DNA of 41,564 nt from CALMEH01 sp964548225 (GTDB taxonomy: Bacteria > Acidobacteriota > Blastocatellia > Pyrinomonadales > Pyrinomonadaceae): NCBI GenBank assembly GCA_964548225.1, contig CAZJQP010000038.1, forward strand, positions 1 to 41,564, in the 5' to 3' direction. The notes beneath the pieces are model-generated. The model was not told where the DNA came from and did no database searches. It saw nothing but the letters and a program-made list of their open reading frames with translations. Positions 15,207 to 23,681 of the stretch are shown here, piece after piece (positions within the stretch are counted from its first letter, which is position 1; every line of letters starts with the position of its first letter). Both the position numbers and the translations under genes were made by a program.

Positions 15207-18011
15207 TTAACTGCCAACCAAAAAAAACGGAGACCAAAAATATGGATGTTTATCGAGATTTTTTATCTGTGCCAGTCGTAAAGATTCAGACGTAGTTTTT
15301 CCAGCTTGAATATTTTTATAAAAATCCGTCATTAAAAGAAGGGTTGAAACATCATTAACCGTCCAAAAACTCAAAATCAATGAAGACGCGCCAGCCGAAA
15401 GAAAACCGCGTGAAAGCCCAATAATTTCTTCGCCCGATTCGATTTTGCTCAAACCGGTTTCACACGCACTCAGGACGACCAATTTATTTTGCAAATCAAT
15501 TTTTCGTGCATCGCGCACTGCAAGATTTTCGCCCGAAAGATTTAATGCACTAAAAAGCGGATTGTCGGGACGAAATTTCGCGTGGCAGGCGAAATGCAAA
15601 AGATTCGCATCTTTCGCATATTTTTGAATATTTTTCAGCGTCGCCTTTTTTCCTTTGAGTTTAACACTATGCGATAAACTCAAGGCGATTTTTTCGACTT
15701 CAATTTCGGCGTTCGGAATTTTTTCATCGGCAAATGCAACAAGCAAAGCCGAATCGAAATTCGAACCGCTTTTTCTCAAACAATTTGCCAAAACAGCCGA
15801 ACTCGGCGCATTTGAAATTTCGTGTTTTTCGATAAGGAATTTTTTACCGTCGAAAAGTGAGTTAAAAGGAAGATAGTGCAGACGGTTTGCCGGAACAAAA
15901 TAGATTTTTTTTGAATTCAGGTATTTTTCCAGCGGTTTTATCAAAAAATCATAAAGTTTTCGTGAATGCCGCAAAACTCTCGAAAACGCGAGTTTTTGAT
16001 TCGATTCATTGAGTTTTTCAATGAATCTGGCTGTTTTCATCTGGAAAAGAAATTGCCCGATTTCTTCATTAACGTTTTTTTCTTCGGCAATATTTTCGCA
16101 AAAAATAATTTCAGTCCTATTAACTAAAAAAGCCGAAATTTTTCCGTCAAAAACGGCATATTCGACCAAAACCGAATCTCCAATAAGTTTTTGCAAAATT
16201 TCAATATTAAAATCAAACGTCGAACCTGAATTTATTGATAACCGACGCTCGAATTCGGCAAGTTTTTTTTCGCGTTCAAAAACCTCTTTCTTCAATGAAT
16301 TCAATTCTTTACGCGCTTGCAAACCGCTTGTCGAATTTCGATTCAAACGGCTGTAAAACCAATTTAATTCTCCGCGAAGTTTTTCAATTTTGTGTTCGAT
16401 GTCAAAACCTTTGTCAGAATCGGACGGGGCAAGTGTTACTGAATTTTTTGCTTGATCTAAAGTGTCAAGCAAACTTCTCGAACGCGATCGTTCGAGCCAT
16501 TGAAACGCTTCCGCAAACTTGCTTTCAGCGATTTTAATTTTGGAAATTGCGAGAAACGGGAAAATCTTATTCCCTAAAAATGACATTCGAAATTCTTCTG
16601 CTTCCAAAGACAAGCGTGTGTTTTCAGTCAATTCTACGGCACGGCGGAAAAAGTTTTCGGCAGAAATTTTATCATCATTCTTCAGAGCGATTTTGCCGAG
16701 TGCGTTCAAGCATAAATTTTCAATCGAAGATGAATTATTTTCGGCATCCGACAAGGTTTTTTCAAAAATTCCGGCGGCTTTTTTCAAGTCGTTTTTTGCC
16801 AGAGCAATTTCTCCCGAAAGCCAACGTGCAAAAAGTTCAAAACGAAGATTTTGATTTTCAGCAAAAATCTCCAAAGCTTCTTCGCAGAGTTTTTCGGCAG
16901 TCGGAAAATCATTTTCGAGATAGAAAATTTGCGATTCAAAGACCATTGCGGAAGCGGTTGCCACCAGATTTCCTTCAGATTGAAAAAGCATTTGCGCTTT
17001 TTCAATCTGAAGGCGAGCGAGTTCAATGTTATTTGATAAAAATAATGCTCGTGCAAAATTCATCGAACATCTGGCAAGCTCGGCTTGCATTCCGAGTTCG
17101 GCAAATTTCTGCGCCGCGTTTTCATAAAGTTCAGATGCTTCCTGCAAAAGATTCAATTCCAAATAAATGTCGGCAAGTTCGAGTTCGCAATTCGCGTTTT
17201 GCGCGGGCATCTGCAAAACTTCATATTTTCGCCGCGAGCGTTCCATAAATTTCAACGCAAAATCGAGTTTTCCTTGAAACAGATAAAGATTGCTCAAGCC
17301 GGTTTCGATTTCGGCTTGTGTTACGGTAAATGAATTTTTTTTTGCGCGACGAATTGCTTTTTCGTAGATTTTTTCTGCCGCCGGAAAATCGTTTTGCAGA
17401 GATTTTACAAATGCTTGCGTATTTTCAACCATCGCCATCTGTCGTTGGTCATCAATTTCAGAAAAATGCGCGAAAGCTGAGGCAAGATAAGATTCTGATT
17501 CGCGGTAAAAATCGCGTCGCCAATACAAATTTCCGATGTTATGTTCAATTTTTCCGACCGAATAAATATCTTTTTCTGCAAGGAACACTTTACGCGCCGC
17601 GAGTCCGCATTTCACGGCTTCGTCATAACGCCCAAGCAAAGCAAGCGCGTAAATTTTGCTGATTTGCGTTGTCGCGGCTGAATGATTTTTATTGATTTTT
17701 TGAAAAGATTTTTCGGATTTATCGAGCCACGCTAAACATTTTTCCAAATCTCCGCCGACCAGTTTTTTAATCGCTCGCGTCCATTCGAGAATGGCTTTTA
17801 TTTCTTTGTTTCTCGTGTTTTGAAAGAGCAAATTCAAAGCAGAAACAATTTTTGAAACCTTTTGCGGTTCGCTCGTCCAAATTTCGTAACATACATTTTG
17901 CAGGGCTTTGGCGAGTTGAACATCGGCAAAGGCAAAATGTTCCGACAAGAGAAATTTTCTTTCGGGGAAGGAACTTTCAACCAATTTTTCGGCGAGTTTT
18001 TTTCGGTTCAT
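15207..18011 (-). CDS. TPR-CHAT protein, caspase/separase-fold protease
   Basis: A 934-aa cytoplasmic protein with no signal peptide or membrane segment. Residues of about 90-520 are a run of TPR-like helical pairs (for example ALALLGRYDEAVKCGLAARK, GNLYWRRDFYRESESYL, LYLFQGKLDFALKFMERS). A coiled-coil stretch follows (about 555-605, KIEKLRGELNW...REKKLAEFERRL), then a C-terminal CHAT domain (about 620-934). The catalytic His810 (HFACHA) and Cys850 (LSACETG) are both present, as are the downstream GLSRGFLSAGASSLILSFW and late SPFFLVG motifs. Family members cleave specific protein targets when the TPR part senses a partner. It is followed by the subtilase and then the sigma/anti-sigma pair on the same strand. 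The gene is AT-rich and holds a perfect 18-bp inverted repeat at 16972-17013. Confidence 0.9.
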   Translation of the reverse strand: MNRKKLAEKLVESSFPERKFLLSEHFAFADVQLAKALQNVCYEIWTSEPQKVSKIVSALNLLFQNTRNKEIKAILEWTRAIKKLVGGDLEKCLAWLDKSEKSFQKINKNHSAATTQISKIYALALLGRYDEAVKCGLAARKVFLAEKDIYSVGKIEHNIGNLYWRRDFYRESESYLASAFAHFSEIDDQRQMAMVENTQAFVKSLQNDFPAAEKIYEKAIRRAKKNSFTVTQAEIETGLSNLYLFQGKLDFALKFMERSRRKYEVLQMPAQNANCELELADIYLELNLLQEASELYENAAQKFAELGMQAELARCSMNFARALFLSNNIELARLQIEKAQMLFQSEGNLVATASAMVFESQIFYLENDFPTAEKLCEEALEIFAENQNLRFELFARWLSGEIALAKNDLKKAAGIFEKTLSDAENNSSSIENLCLNALGKIALKNDDKISAENFFRRAVELTENTRLSLEAEEFRMSFLGNKIFPFLAISKIKIAESKFAEAFQWLERSRSRSLLDTLDQAKNSVTLAPSDSDKGFDIEHKIEKLRGELNWFYSRLNRNSTSGLQARKELNSLKKEVFEREKKLAEFERRLSINSGSTFDFNIEILQKLIGDSVLVEYAVFDGKISAFLVNRTEIIFCENIAEEKNVNEEIGQFLFQMKTARFIEKLNESNQKLAFSRVLRHSRKLYDFLIKPLEKYLNSKKIYFVPANRLHYLPFNSLFDGKKFLIEKHEISNAPSSAVLANCLRKSGSNFDSALLVAFADEKIPNAEIEVEKIALSLSHSVKLKGKKATLKNIQKYAKDANLLHFACHAKFRPDNPLFSALNLSGENLAVRDARKIDLQNKLVVLSACETGLSKIESGEEIIGLSRGFLSAGASSLILSFWTVNDVSTLLLMTDFYKNIQAGKTTSESLRLAQIKNLDKHPYFWSPFFLVGS
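16972..17013. repeat. Perfect 18-bp inverted repeat inside the TPR-CHAT coding region
   Basis: CCTTCAGATTGAAAAAGC (16972-16989) and its exact complement (16996-17013) are separated by six bases. It lies within coding sequence for the TPR helix LQIEKAQMLFQSEG. Minus-strand RNA would form a very stable hairpin there. Such a perfect palindrome under coding constraint is unusual. Confidence 0.85.
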
Positions 18012-18027
18012 TCGGTAACTTTGTTTG

Positions 18028-18033
18028 ATTATA
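18028..18033 (-). promoter_or_regulatory. Candidate -10 box of the TPR-CHAT gene
   Basis: TATAAT on the minus strand, 17 bp before the ATG at 18011. No good -35 hexamer is seen at 16-18 bp. If real, the transcript would be almost leaderless. The 218-bp interval to lon also has to hold the divergent lon promoter, which I could not locate. Confidence 0.3.
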
Positions 18034-18229
18034 GTAAGGAATTAAAAATCAGTATAGTGTTTCATTCAAAAATAGGCTGAAAAAAACGCCGAGAGATTTT
18101 GAAAAATTATTGCAAGCCGGATTATTTTTGCAATTAATTAAAAAAATGTTCTAAAATTAAAATATCGAATCTAATAGTCATTTACCTGAATTACAGATAT
18201 AGAATTTTAGCAATCAATCATCCAGAAAT

Positions 18230-20653
18230 ATGCAAGAATTTACAGATCAAATGCCCGCGAATATTGCGCGTTACCCGATGGTGCCGATTCGTGATGTCGT
18301 TATTTTTCCTTCAACCAAAGTTGCCTTTAAAATTGGTCGTCCGTCGTCCGTTCGCGCTCTCGAACAAGCGATGACAAGCGGCAAGAACATTTTTTTAGCG
18401 ACACAACACGACGCAACCGTTGACGAACCGCAAGCCGAACAGATTTTTACAATCGGAACGCTTGGCAGAATTTTACAGGCGCAACGCCAAGATAACGGAC
18501 AGATAAAAGTCGTCGTCGAAGGCAGAGAACGCGGACAAGCCGTGCGTTTTGAACAAGATGCGGACGGAATGTTTTTCGCTCACGTTCGGCGTGTCCAATC
18601 GGTTGATGAATCGGGTTACAGAACTGACGGGTTACTTCAACAGATTCATAACTTGGTTGAACAATTTTTGCGTGTTTCGCCGGATGCGTATTCGGATGCG
18701 CTTCATGCAAGTCTTCGCGGCATCAGCGCATCGCAGATTTCCGATGCGATGTCGTCGCATTTGCGCGTAACGGTTGATGAAAAGCAAGAGTTGCTCGAAA
18801 CATTTTCGGTGCAGGAACGGCTGCAAAAATTGATTGCGATTTTGGAAGTCGAAATCGAGAAAAAACAACTCGATAGAACCGTCCACGCCCGCACCAAAAA
18901 GCAGATGGACAAACATCAGCGCGAATATTATCTGAATGAGCAAATTAAAGCGATTCACAAAGAATTGGGGCGCAAAGACGACAAGGCGGAACTTGAAGAA
19001 TTAAAGAAAAAAATTGAAGAAGCCGGAATGTCCCCCGAGGCGAAAGACAAGGCAATGCAAGAATTTGCGCGGCTCGAAGCAATGCCGCCGATGTCCGCCG
19101 AATCAACGGTTTCGCGGACTTATCTTGATTGGTTAATCAATGTTCCGTGGCAACAGCGAAGCGATGAAATCAACGATTTGAACGAAGCCGAAAGAGTTTT
19201 GAATGAAGACCATTACGGCTTGGAGAAAATTAAGGAACGCATTTTGGAATACTTGGCGGTTCGTCAATTAGTCAAAAACCCGAAAGGCACGATTTTATGT
19301 TTTGTTGGTGCGCCGGGCGTTGGAAAAACATCTTTAGGAAAATCAATTGCGAATGCAACGGGCAGAAAATTCGTTCGTTTATCTCTCGGCGGCGTTCACG
19401 ACGAAGCCGAAATTCGCGGTCATCGCCGAACTTATATCGGCGCACTACCTGGTCAAATAGTTCAATTGATGAAACGCGCCGGAACGGTAAATCCCGTGAT
19501 TTTATTGGACGAAGTTGATAAATTGGGCAAAGATTTTCGCGGCGATCCGTCGGCGGCATTGCTCGAAGTTCTCGATCCTGAACAAAATTCGACGTTCCGC
19601 GATCATTATCTTGATGTAGATTACGATTTGTCGCAAGTTTTCTTTATTGCCACAGCAAATGTTTTGCACACAATTCCCGCACCGCTTCAAGACCGTCTTG
19701 AAATTTTACAACTTTCGGGTTACACCGAACGCGAAAAAGCCGAAATTGCTACGCGGCATTTGATTACCAAACAAGCCGAAAACAATGGTTTGGATGCAGA
19801 AAGAGTAAAATTCACCGAAGACGGAATTTTGGAAATTATTCGTCACTACACACGCGAAGCCGGTGTTAGAAATCTCGAACGCGAAATTTCATCGTGTCTG
19901 CGAAAGGTTGCGAAAAAATTCATTTCTTCCAATCAAACCGAAGATTTTAAGGAAATCATTGATGCGGAAAAAGTGCGGGAACTTCTCGGCACGATTCGTT
20001 TTCGCAAACAAGACATTGCACGAAAATCCGAAATCGGTCTGGTCAACGGTTTGGCGTGGACGGAAGTCGGCGGCGACGTTTTGCAGGTCGAAGCAACTTT
20101 GGTAAAAGGCAAAGGCGAAGTAACTTTGACCGGAAAACTCGGCGAAGTGATGCAGGAATCAGCCCGCGCCGCGCTGACGTGCGTTAAAACCCGTGCCGAA
20201 AGTTTAGGAATAAATCACGAACTTTTCCGCGAAAAAGATTTGCACATTCACGTTCCCGAAGGCGCAATCCCGAAAGACGGACCGAGCGCAGGAATCACGC
20301 TGGCAACCGCGATGGTTTCGGTTTTGACCGGAAAACGCGCCCGCCACGACGTTGCAATGACCGGCGAGATTACGCTTCGCGGCAAGGTTCTGCCAATCGG
20401 CGGCGTTAAAGAAAAACTTCTCGCAGCACATCGTTTCGGCTTGAAAACAATCATTATGTCGAAAGACAACGAAAAAGATATGGCGGACATTCCCGAAGAA
20501 GTCCGCGAAGATTTGACGATTCACACTGTTGATTCGATTGACGAAGTTCTAAAATTTGCTATCGAAGGCGAACACACGGACGACATCTTAGAAATGCCGC
20601 CGATTTGGTCGGGCGATAACCCTCAGACCGATATTTCGGTTAATCCGGGTTAA
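18230..20653 (+). CDS. lon: ATP-dependent Lon protease
   Basis: An 807-aa AAA+ protease that removes damaged and regulatory proteins in the cytoplasm. The N-terminal substrate-binding domain (about 15-210) is followed by a coiled-coil stretch with YYLNEQIKAIHKELGRKDD. The AAA+ module has Walker A GAPGVGKT starting at residue 360 (Lys366) and Walker B VILLDEVDK. The C-terminal protease domain has catalytic Ser686 (KDGPSAG) and Lys729 (GGVKEKLLAA). Length is typical for LonA. It is divergent from the TPR-CHAT gene and followed by a strong hairpin terminator. No CIRCE or other heat-shock operator was recognised upstream. Confidence 0.97.
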   Translation: MQEFTDQMPANIARYPMVPIRDVVIFPSTKVAFKIGRPSSVRALEQAMTSGKNIFLATQHDATVDEPQAEQIFTIGTLGRILQAQRQDNGQIKVVVEGRERGQAVRFEQDADGMFFAHVRRVQSVDESGYRTDGLLQQIHNLVEQFLRVSPDAYSDALHASLRGISASQISDAMSSHLRVTVDEKQELLETFSVQERLQKLIAILEVEIEKKQLDRTVHARTKKQMDKHQREYYLNEQIKAIHKELGRKDDKAELEELKKKIEEAGMSPEAKDKAMQEFARLEAMPPMSAESTVSRTYLDWLINVPWQQRSDEINDLNEAERVLNEDHYGLEKIKERILEYLAVRQLVKNPKGTILCFVGAPGVGKTSLGKSIANATGRKFVRLSLGGVHDEAEIRGHRRTYIGALPGQIVQLMKRAGTVNPVILLDEVDKLGKDFRGDPSAALLEVLDPEQNSTFRDHYLDVDYDLSQVFFIATANVLHTIPAPLQDRLEILQLSGYTEREKAEIATRHLITKQAENNGLDAERVKFTEDGILEIIRHYTREAGVRNLEREISSCLRKVAKKFISSNQTEDFKEIIDAEKVRELLGTIRFRKQDIARKSEIGLVNGLAWTEVGGDVLQVEATLVKGKGEVTLTGKLGEVMQESARAALTCVKTRAESLGINHELFREKDLHIHVPEGAIPKDGPSAGITLATAMVSVLTGKRARHDVAMTGEITLRGKVLPIGGVKEKLLAAHRFGLKTIIMSKDNEKDMADIPEEVREDLTIHTVDSIDEVLKFAIEGEHTDDILEMPPIWSGDNPQTDISVNPG

Positions 20654-20671
20654 ATTTTGAATTTGAAAAAC

Positions 20672-20702
20672 TAAAGCCGCTCTTGAAAGGGCGGCTTTTT
20701 TA
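20672..20702. terminator. Intrinsic terminator after lon, probably bidirectional
   Basis: Stem AAAGCCGC/GCGGCTTT with loop around TCTTGAAAGG, followed on the plus strand by a T-run (20696-20702). Read on the minus strand it ends in TAGTTTTTC, so it can also serve the convergent PLP-enzyme gene. Confidence 0.85.
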
Positions 20703-20725
20703 TTTTTAATCCAAATTGTTTGTTT

Positions 20726-21922
20726 TTAGATTATCGAAAGTTCCATCATACATTTTTTGATGCGTTCAAACGAATGGTTTATATCGTTGTCGAGACCGAT
20801 AGAAAAACGCACAAGTCCTTCGCTCAAACCCATTTCGGCGCGTTCTTCCGCAGGGATTTCCGAAGACGTGCTGTGTCCGGGCGGGCTGAAAAGCGTTTTG
20901 AAATATCCGAGACTGACTGCCAGATAACCGACTCTTTCTTCCTGCATCCGTGTCATTAATTTATTTGCGGTTTCCAGATTTCCAACATCAAGCGCGAGCA
21001 TTCCGCCGAAACCGTAGCCTTCGTTCATCATAGACTTTAAAAGCTCATTTTGCGGGTGCGCGACCAGTCCGGGATAAAAAACTTTTAGACCGAGACGTTC
21101 AAAATTTTCGGCTAAAAACAGGGCGTTTTGACTGTGTTGCCGCATTCTCAAATGAAGCGAATGCAGATTTTTTAAGATGCTCGCCGCGCGTGTGCTGTCA
21201 AGAACCGCGCCGAGAAGCATCGCCGCGCCCGAATTAATGTCGGTCAGACGGTGAATAAATTCGTCGCTCGCGCAAACCGCGCCCGCCACGCAGTCGCTCG
21301 TGCCGTTAATGAATTTTGTCATACTGTGAATGACCACATCCGCGCCGAGACGAATCGGCGAAAGAATCAAAGGCGAGAAAGTATTGTCCACAACGAGTTT
21401 TAGATTATTCGCTTTGGCAATCGAGGCAAGACGCGGAATATCGGCGATTTCGAGTAGCGGATTGCTCATTGATTCGCAGTAAATGACTCGTGTTTTATCG
21501 TTTATTAAACCTTCTATTTCGGCAAAATTATTGATGTCGGCAAAATGAATTTTAATACCGAGTCGCGGCAGAAAATTTTTGAAAAGCGCGTAAGTTCCGC
21601 CGTAAATTGTGTGGGCAGAGATAATTTCCGTGCCGCTTTCGCACATTTGCAGGAGCGTTGAACTAATCGCCGCCATACCCGAAGCGGAAACCTGCGCCGA
21701 TTCGCTGTCTTCCATCCGCGCTAAGGCTTTTGAAAGATATTTATTCGTCGGATTCCAATGCCGCGAATAAAGAAAACAGCCTTCGATTTCATGCTCGAAA
21801 AGCTCCTCCATTCGTTCGGGCGACATAAAAGTATAGGTTGAAGAGTCGGTAATCGAAGGATTTACATCACCGAATTCGCCGAACACCAAAAAATCCTGAA
21901 TTTTACTGCTAGGATCAAACAT
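20726..21922 (-). CDS. Cys/Met-metabolism PLP-dependent enzyme (methionine gamma-lyase / cystathionine gamma-lyase type)
   Basis: A 398-aa cytoplasmic fold-type I PLP enzyme. The Schiff-base lysine is Lys203 in HSMTKFINGTSD, the pyridine-contacting Asp is Asp179 in VVDNTF, and the cofactor loop reads YGGTY with Tyr107. The C-terminal half carries the conserved VRFSIGLDN segment (S-I-G-L-D/E motif). The family covers cystathionine gamma-synthase, cystathionine lyases, O-acetylhomoserine sulfhydrylase and methionine gamma-lyase; sequence motifs alone do not separate these, though the NPTNKYLSKALARMEDSE block is typical of gamma-lyases. The start has a strong ribosome binding site (AAGGAGG). It is a single gene convergent with lon; no other sulfur-metabolism gene is nearby. 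Confidence 0.88.
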   Translation of the reverse strand: MFDPSSKIQDFLVFGEFGDVNPSITDSSTYTFMSPERMEELFEHEIEGCFLYSRHWNPTNKYLSKALARMEDSESAQVSASGMAAISSTLLQMCESGTEIISAHTIYGGTYALFKNFLPRLGIKIHFADINNFAEIEGLINDKTRVIYCESMSNPLLEIADIPRLASIAKANNLKLVVDNTFSPLILSPIRLGADVVIHSMTKFINGTSDCVAGAVCASDEFIHRLTDINSGAAMLLGAVLDSTRAASILKNLHSLHLRMRQHSQNALFLAENFERLGLKVFYPGLVAHPQNELLKSMMNEGYGFGGMLALDVGNLETANKLMTRMQEERVGYLAVSLGYFKTLFSPPGHSTSSEIPAEERAEMGLSEGLVRFSIGLDNDINHSFERIKKCMMELSII

Positions 21923-22211
21923 AATTTCACTTTTCCTCCTTCTGTAATTAAAAATATATCAGAAAAAAAGGTGCGAACCATCTATCCGAAACATAAAAAA
22001 AAGAGTCCGAAATAATAAGGAAAAGTAACAACTGCGGAATAAAAATGCTTTTCTTTGCAGAACGGCTTTTCAAGTAAAATCGCTGATAAAATCTATTCGG
22101 TTTTTCGGGCGTTAATATTATCATTAATATTGAGATTTGCCGAATTTTATAATGAGGTTTTAAAAATTCAAGCATTTCGGTTAAAATTTCCAAAAATGAC
22201 GAGGTAAAATT

Positions 22212-22640
22212 ATGAGTAAAGTAGAATCAGCGGATTTAATAATGAAATTGTATGACCTGCGACGTGAAGACAAAATGCGCGATGCGCGGGCTTGGTTTGT
22301 GGCTTTTTTTCCCGAATCGGCAGGTGAGATTATGCAAGCGATGATAAATGCGGAAACAAGCGCGAAATATCGAATGGTTACGACCTATTGGGATATGGCG
22401 GCGGCATTTATTAATCACGGTGCGATTGATGAAGCAATGTTTTCCGAAATCACGGGCGAACACATCGTCGTTTTCTCGAAAATCGAGCCGTTTATCGAGG
22501 AATTACGCGCCACGATGGGCGAAAATTATCTGAAAAATCTCGAAGCCTTGATTATGAAACAACCAAACGCCAAGGAAATGCTTGCCGCCAGACGCGAATT
22601 GATGAAACGCTGGATGCAGGCGCGAGCGGCGCAGGGATAA
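22212..22640 (+). CDS. Small helical protein of unknown function
   Basis: A 142-aa soluble, all-helical protein with many Met, Ala and Glu residues (IMKLYDLRREDKMRDARAWF, YWDMAAAFINHGAIDEAMF). There are no membrane segments, cysteines or catalytic motifs. GAGG lies seven bases before the ATG, supporting the start. It ends just before a 31-bp inverted repeat that separates it from engB. The pattern of a helical bundle with an aromatic-rich core would suit a small regulatory or binding protein, but I do not recognise a family with confidence. Confidence 0.75.
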   Translation: MSKVESADLIMKLYDLRREDKMRDARAWFVAFFPESAGEIMQAMINAETSAKYRMVTTYWDMAAAFINHGAIDEAMFSEITGEHIVVFSKIEPFIEELRATMGENYLKNLEALIMKQPNAKEMLAARRELMKRWMQARAAQG

Positions 22641-22642
22641 TA

Positions 22643-22715
22643 GTTTCTGGTTTCTAGTTTCTAGTTTCGGGTTAAAAACCAAACAACCAGAAACCGGAAA
22701 CTAGAAACCAGAAAC
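22643..22715. repeat. Long inverted repeat between the small helical gene and engB
   Basis: Arms of about 31 bp (22643-22673 and 22685-22715) starting GTTTCTGGTTTCTAGTTT. The first 19 bases match perfectly, then two or three mismatches follow. Each arm is built of short GTTTCTAG-like units. It starts two bases after one stop codon and ends nine bases before the engB ATG. Confidence 0.75.
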
Positions 22716-22723
22716 CGACATCT

Positions 22724-23311
22724 ATGAAAATAACTTCAGCGGAATTTATAAAAAGCGCGTTTGAGCAATCGCATTGGACAATGGATGGGTTGCCCGAAGT
22801 CGCTTTTCTTGGTCGTTCAAACGTCGGAAAATCTTCGCTGTTGAACTCACTTTTACAGCGCAAAAGTTTGGCGCGGACATCGAATACGCCCGGACGAACC
22901 CAAAGCATAAACTTTTTTTTGATAAACGAGAAATTTTATTTCGCCGATTTGCCGGGTTACGGTTACGCGAAAGTTTCCAAAGCAATGCGGGCAGATTGGG
23001 GGAAGATGGCGGAAGAATATCTTCTTGAAAGACGAGAACTCGTCTTGTTTATTCAGTTAATAGATTCGCGCCACAAACCAACAAAACTTGATATAAATCT
23101 TTATGAATGGCTGAAATTTCACCACAAAAATTCGATTGTTGTGGCAACCAAATCGGACAAACTTTCAACCAATCAACTTAATAAAAGTTTGCGTGAGATT
23201 GAAAAAACTCTACCTGACACGAAATTAATCGCATATTCTGCACAAACAGGGAAAGGACGCGAGGCAGTTTGGCGTGAAATCCAAATAGCGTTGGAAAGTG
23301 CAAAAGTTTAA
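22724..23311 (+). CDS. engB: Ribosome biogenesis GTP-binding protein YsxC/EngB
   Basis: A 195-aa essential-type GTPase that helps assemble the large ribosomal subunit. G1 is GRSNVGKSS (residues 30-38, Lys36), G2 includes TSNTPGRTQ, G3 is DLPGYGYAKV, G4 is TKSD and G5 is SAQTG, all in the order and spacing of the EngB family. Length is normal. The ATG at 22724 lies nine bases after a long inverted repeat and has no visible ribosome binding site, so the hairpin may affect its translation. rho follows 370 bp downstream. Confidence 0.95.
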   Translation: MKITSAEFIKSAFEQSHWTMDGLPEVAFLGRSNVGKSSLLNSLLQRKSLARTSNTPGRTQSINFFLINEKFYFADLPGYGYAKVSKAMRADWGKMAEEYLLERRELVLFIQLIDSRHKPTKLDINLYEWLKFHHKNSIVVATKSDKLSTNQLNKSLREIEKTLPDTKLIAYSAQTGKGREAVWREIQIALESAKV

Positions 23312-23432
23312 AGGTGAAAAATTTTTGGTTTATTGTGGGATAAATAACAGGATTTAATAGGGATTTGCAACAATTTTAACTTAACATTCTGTCGAAAATA
23401 CAGATTCCCAACTTCTTCACCGTTAAACTTTT
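23302..23432. repeat. Inverted repeat overlapping the engB stop codon
   Basis: AAAAGTTTAAAGGTGAA (23302-23318) and the complement of 23416-23432 match at 16 of 17 positions, with a 97-base loop. The left arm contains the engB stop codon. It could form a long-range 3' hairpin. Confidence 0.5.
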
Positions 23433-23513
23433 TCACTTTTTCACTTTTAGAGTTGATTTTTCTAATTAAAGTTTGCAATAATTAAGCATCCGAAAAGCTC
23501 TGGGGTTTTGAGA

Positions 23514-23533
23514 AAGCGTTGACGCTTATTTTT
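23514..23533 (+). terminator. Small hairpin with T-run in the rho leader region
   Basis: AAGCG-TTGA-CGCTT followed by ATTTTTA, shaped like a short intrinsic terminator 150 bp upstream of rho. It could end engB transcription or act as an attenuator if rho is transcribed from further upstream. The 370-bp gap between engB and rho holds no gene that I can support. Confidence 0.45.
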
Positions 23534-23658
23534 AGGAACATCACGGAACGGAACTTTCCATACAATTTTTTCAATTCGAGTTTATTTTTTTTATCAGCAA
23601 TTATTTTAAATTTATCGTGTGAAGATAGACTCCTGAAGAACTGCAATTTATTCTCCTA

Positions 23659-23664
23659 TATAAT
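23659..23664 (+). promoter_or_regulatory. Candidate -10 box of rho
   Basis: TATAAT 18 bp before the rho ATG, in CTCCTATATAATTTAC. The -35 region is poor (CTGAAG-like). If used, the leader would be only about ten bases. Confidence 0.35.
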
Positions 23665-23681
23665 TTACAAACTGAAAAAAC

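Noticed and set aside
15116..15217. Overlapping start of the subtilase inside the TPR-CHAT gene
   Set aside because: The longer start adds 34 residues before a well-formed signal peptide; the ATG at 15115 places that peptide at the N-terminus. Neither start has a ribosome binding site, so some doubt remains.
16547..17248. 233-codon plus-strand open frame inside the TPR-CHAT gene
   Set aside because: Antisense to an intact gene with clear domain content; Phe/Arg-rich composition typical of a shadow frame.
22130..22153. Promoter TTGAGA/TATAAT upstream of the 142-aa gene
   Set aside because: Both boxes are good, but the spacing is only 12 bp, too short for a sigma-70 promoter.
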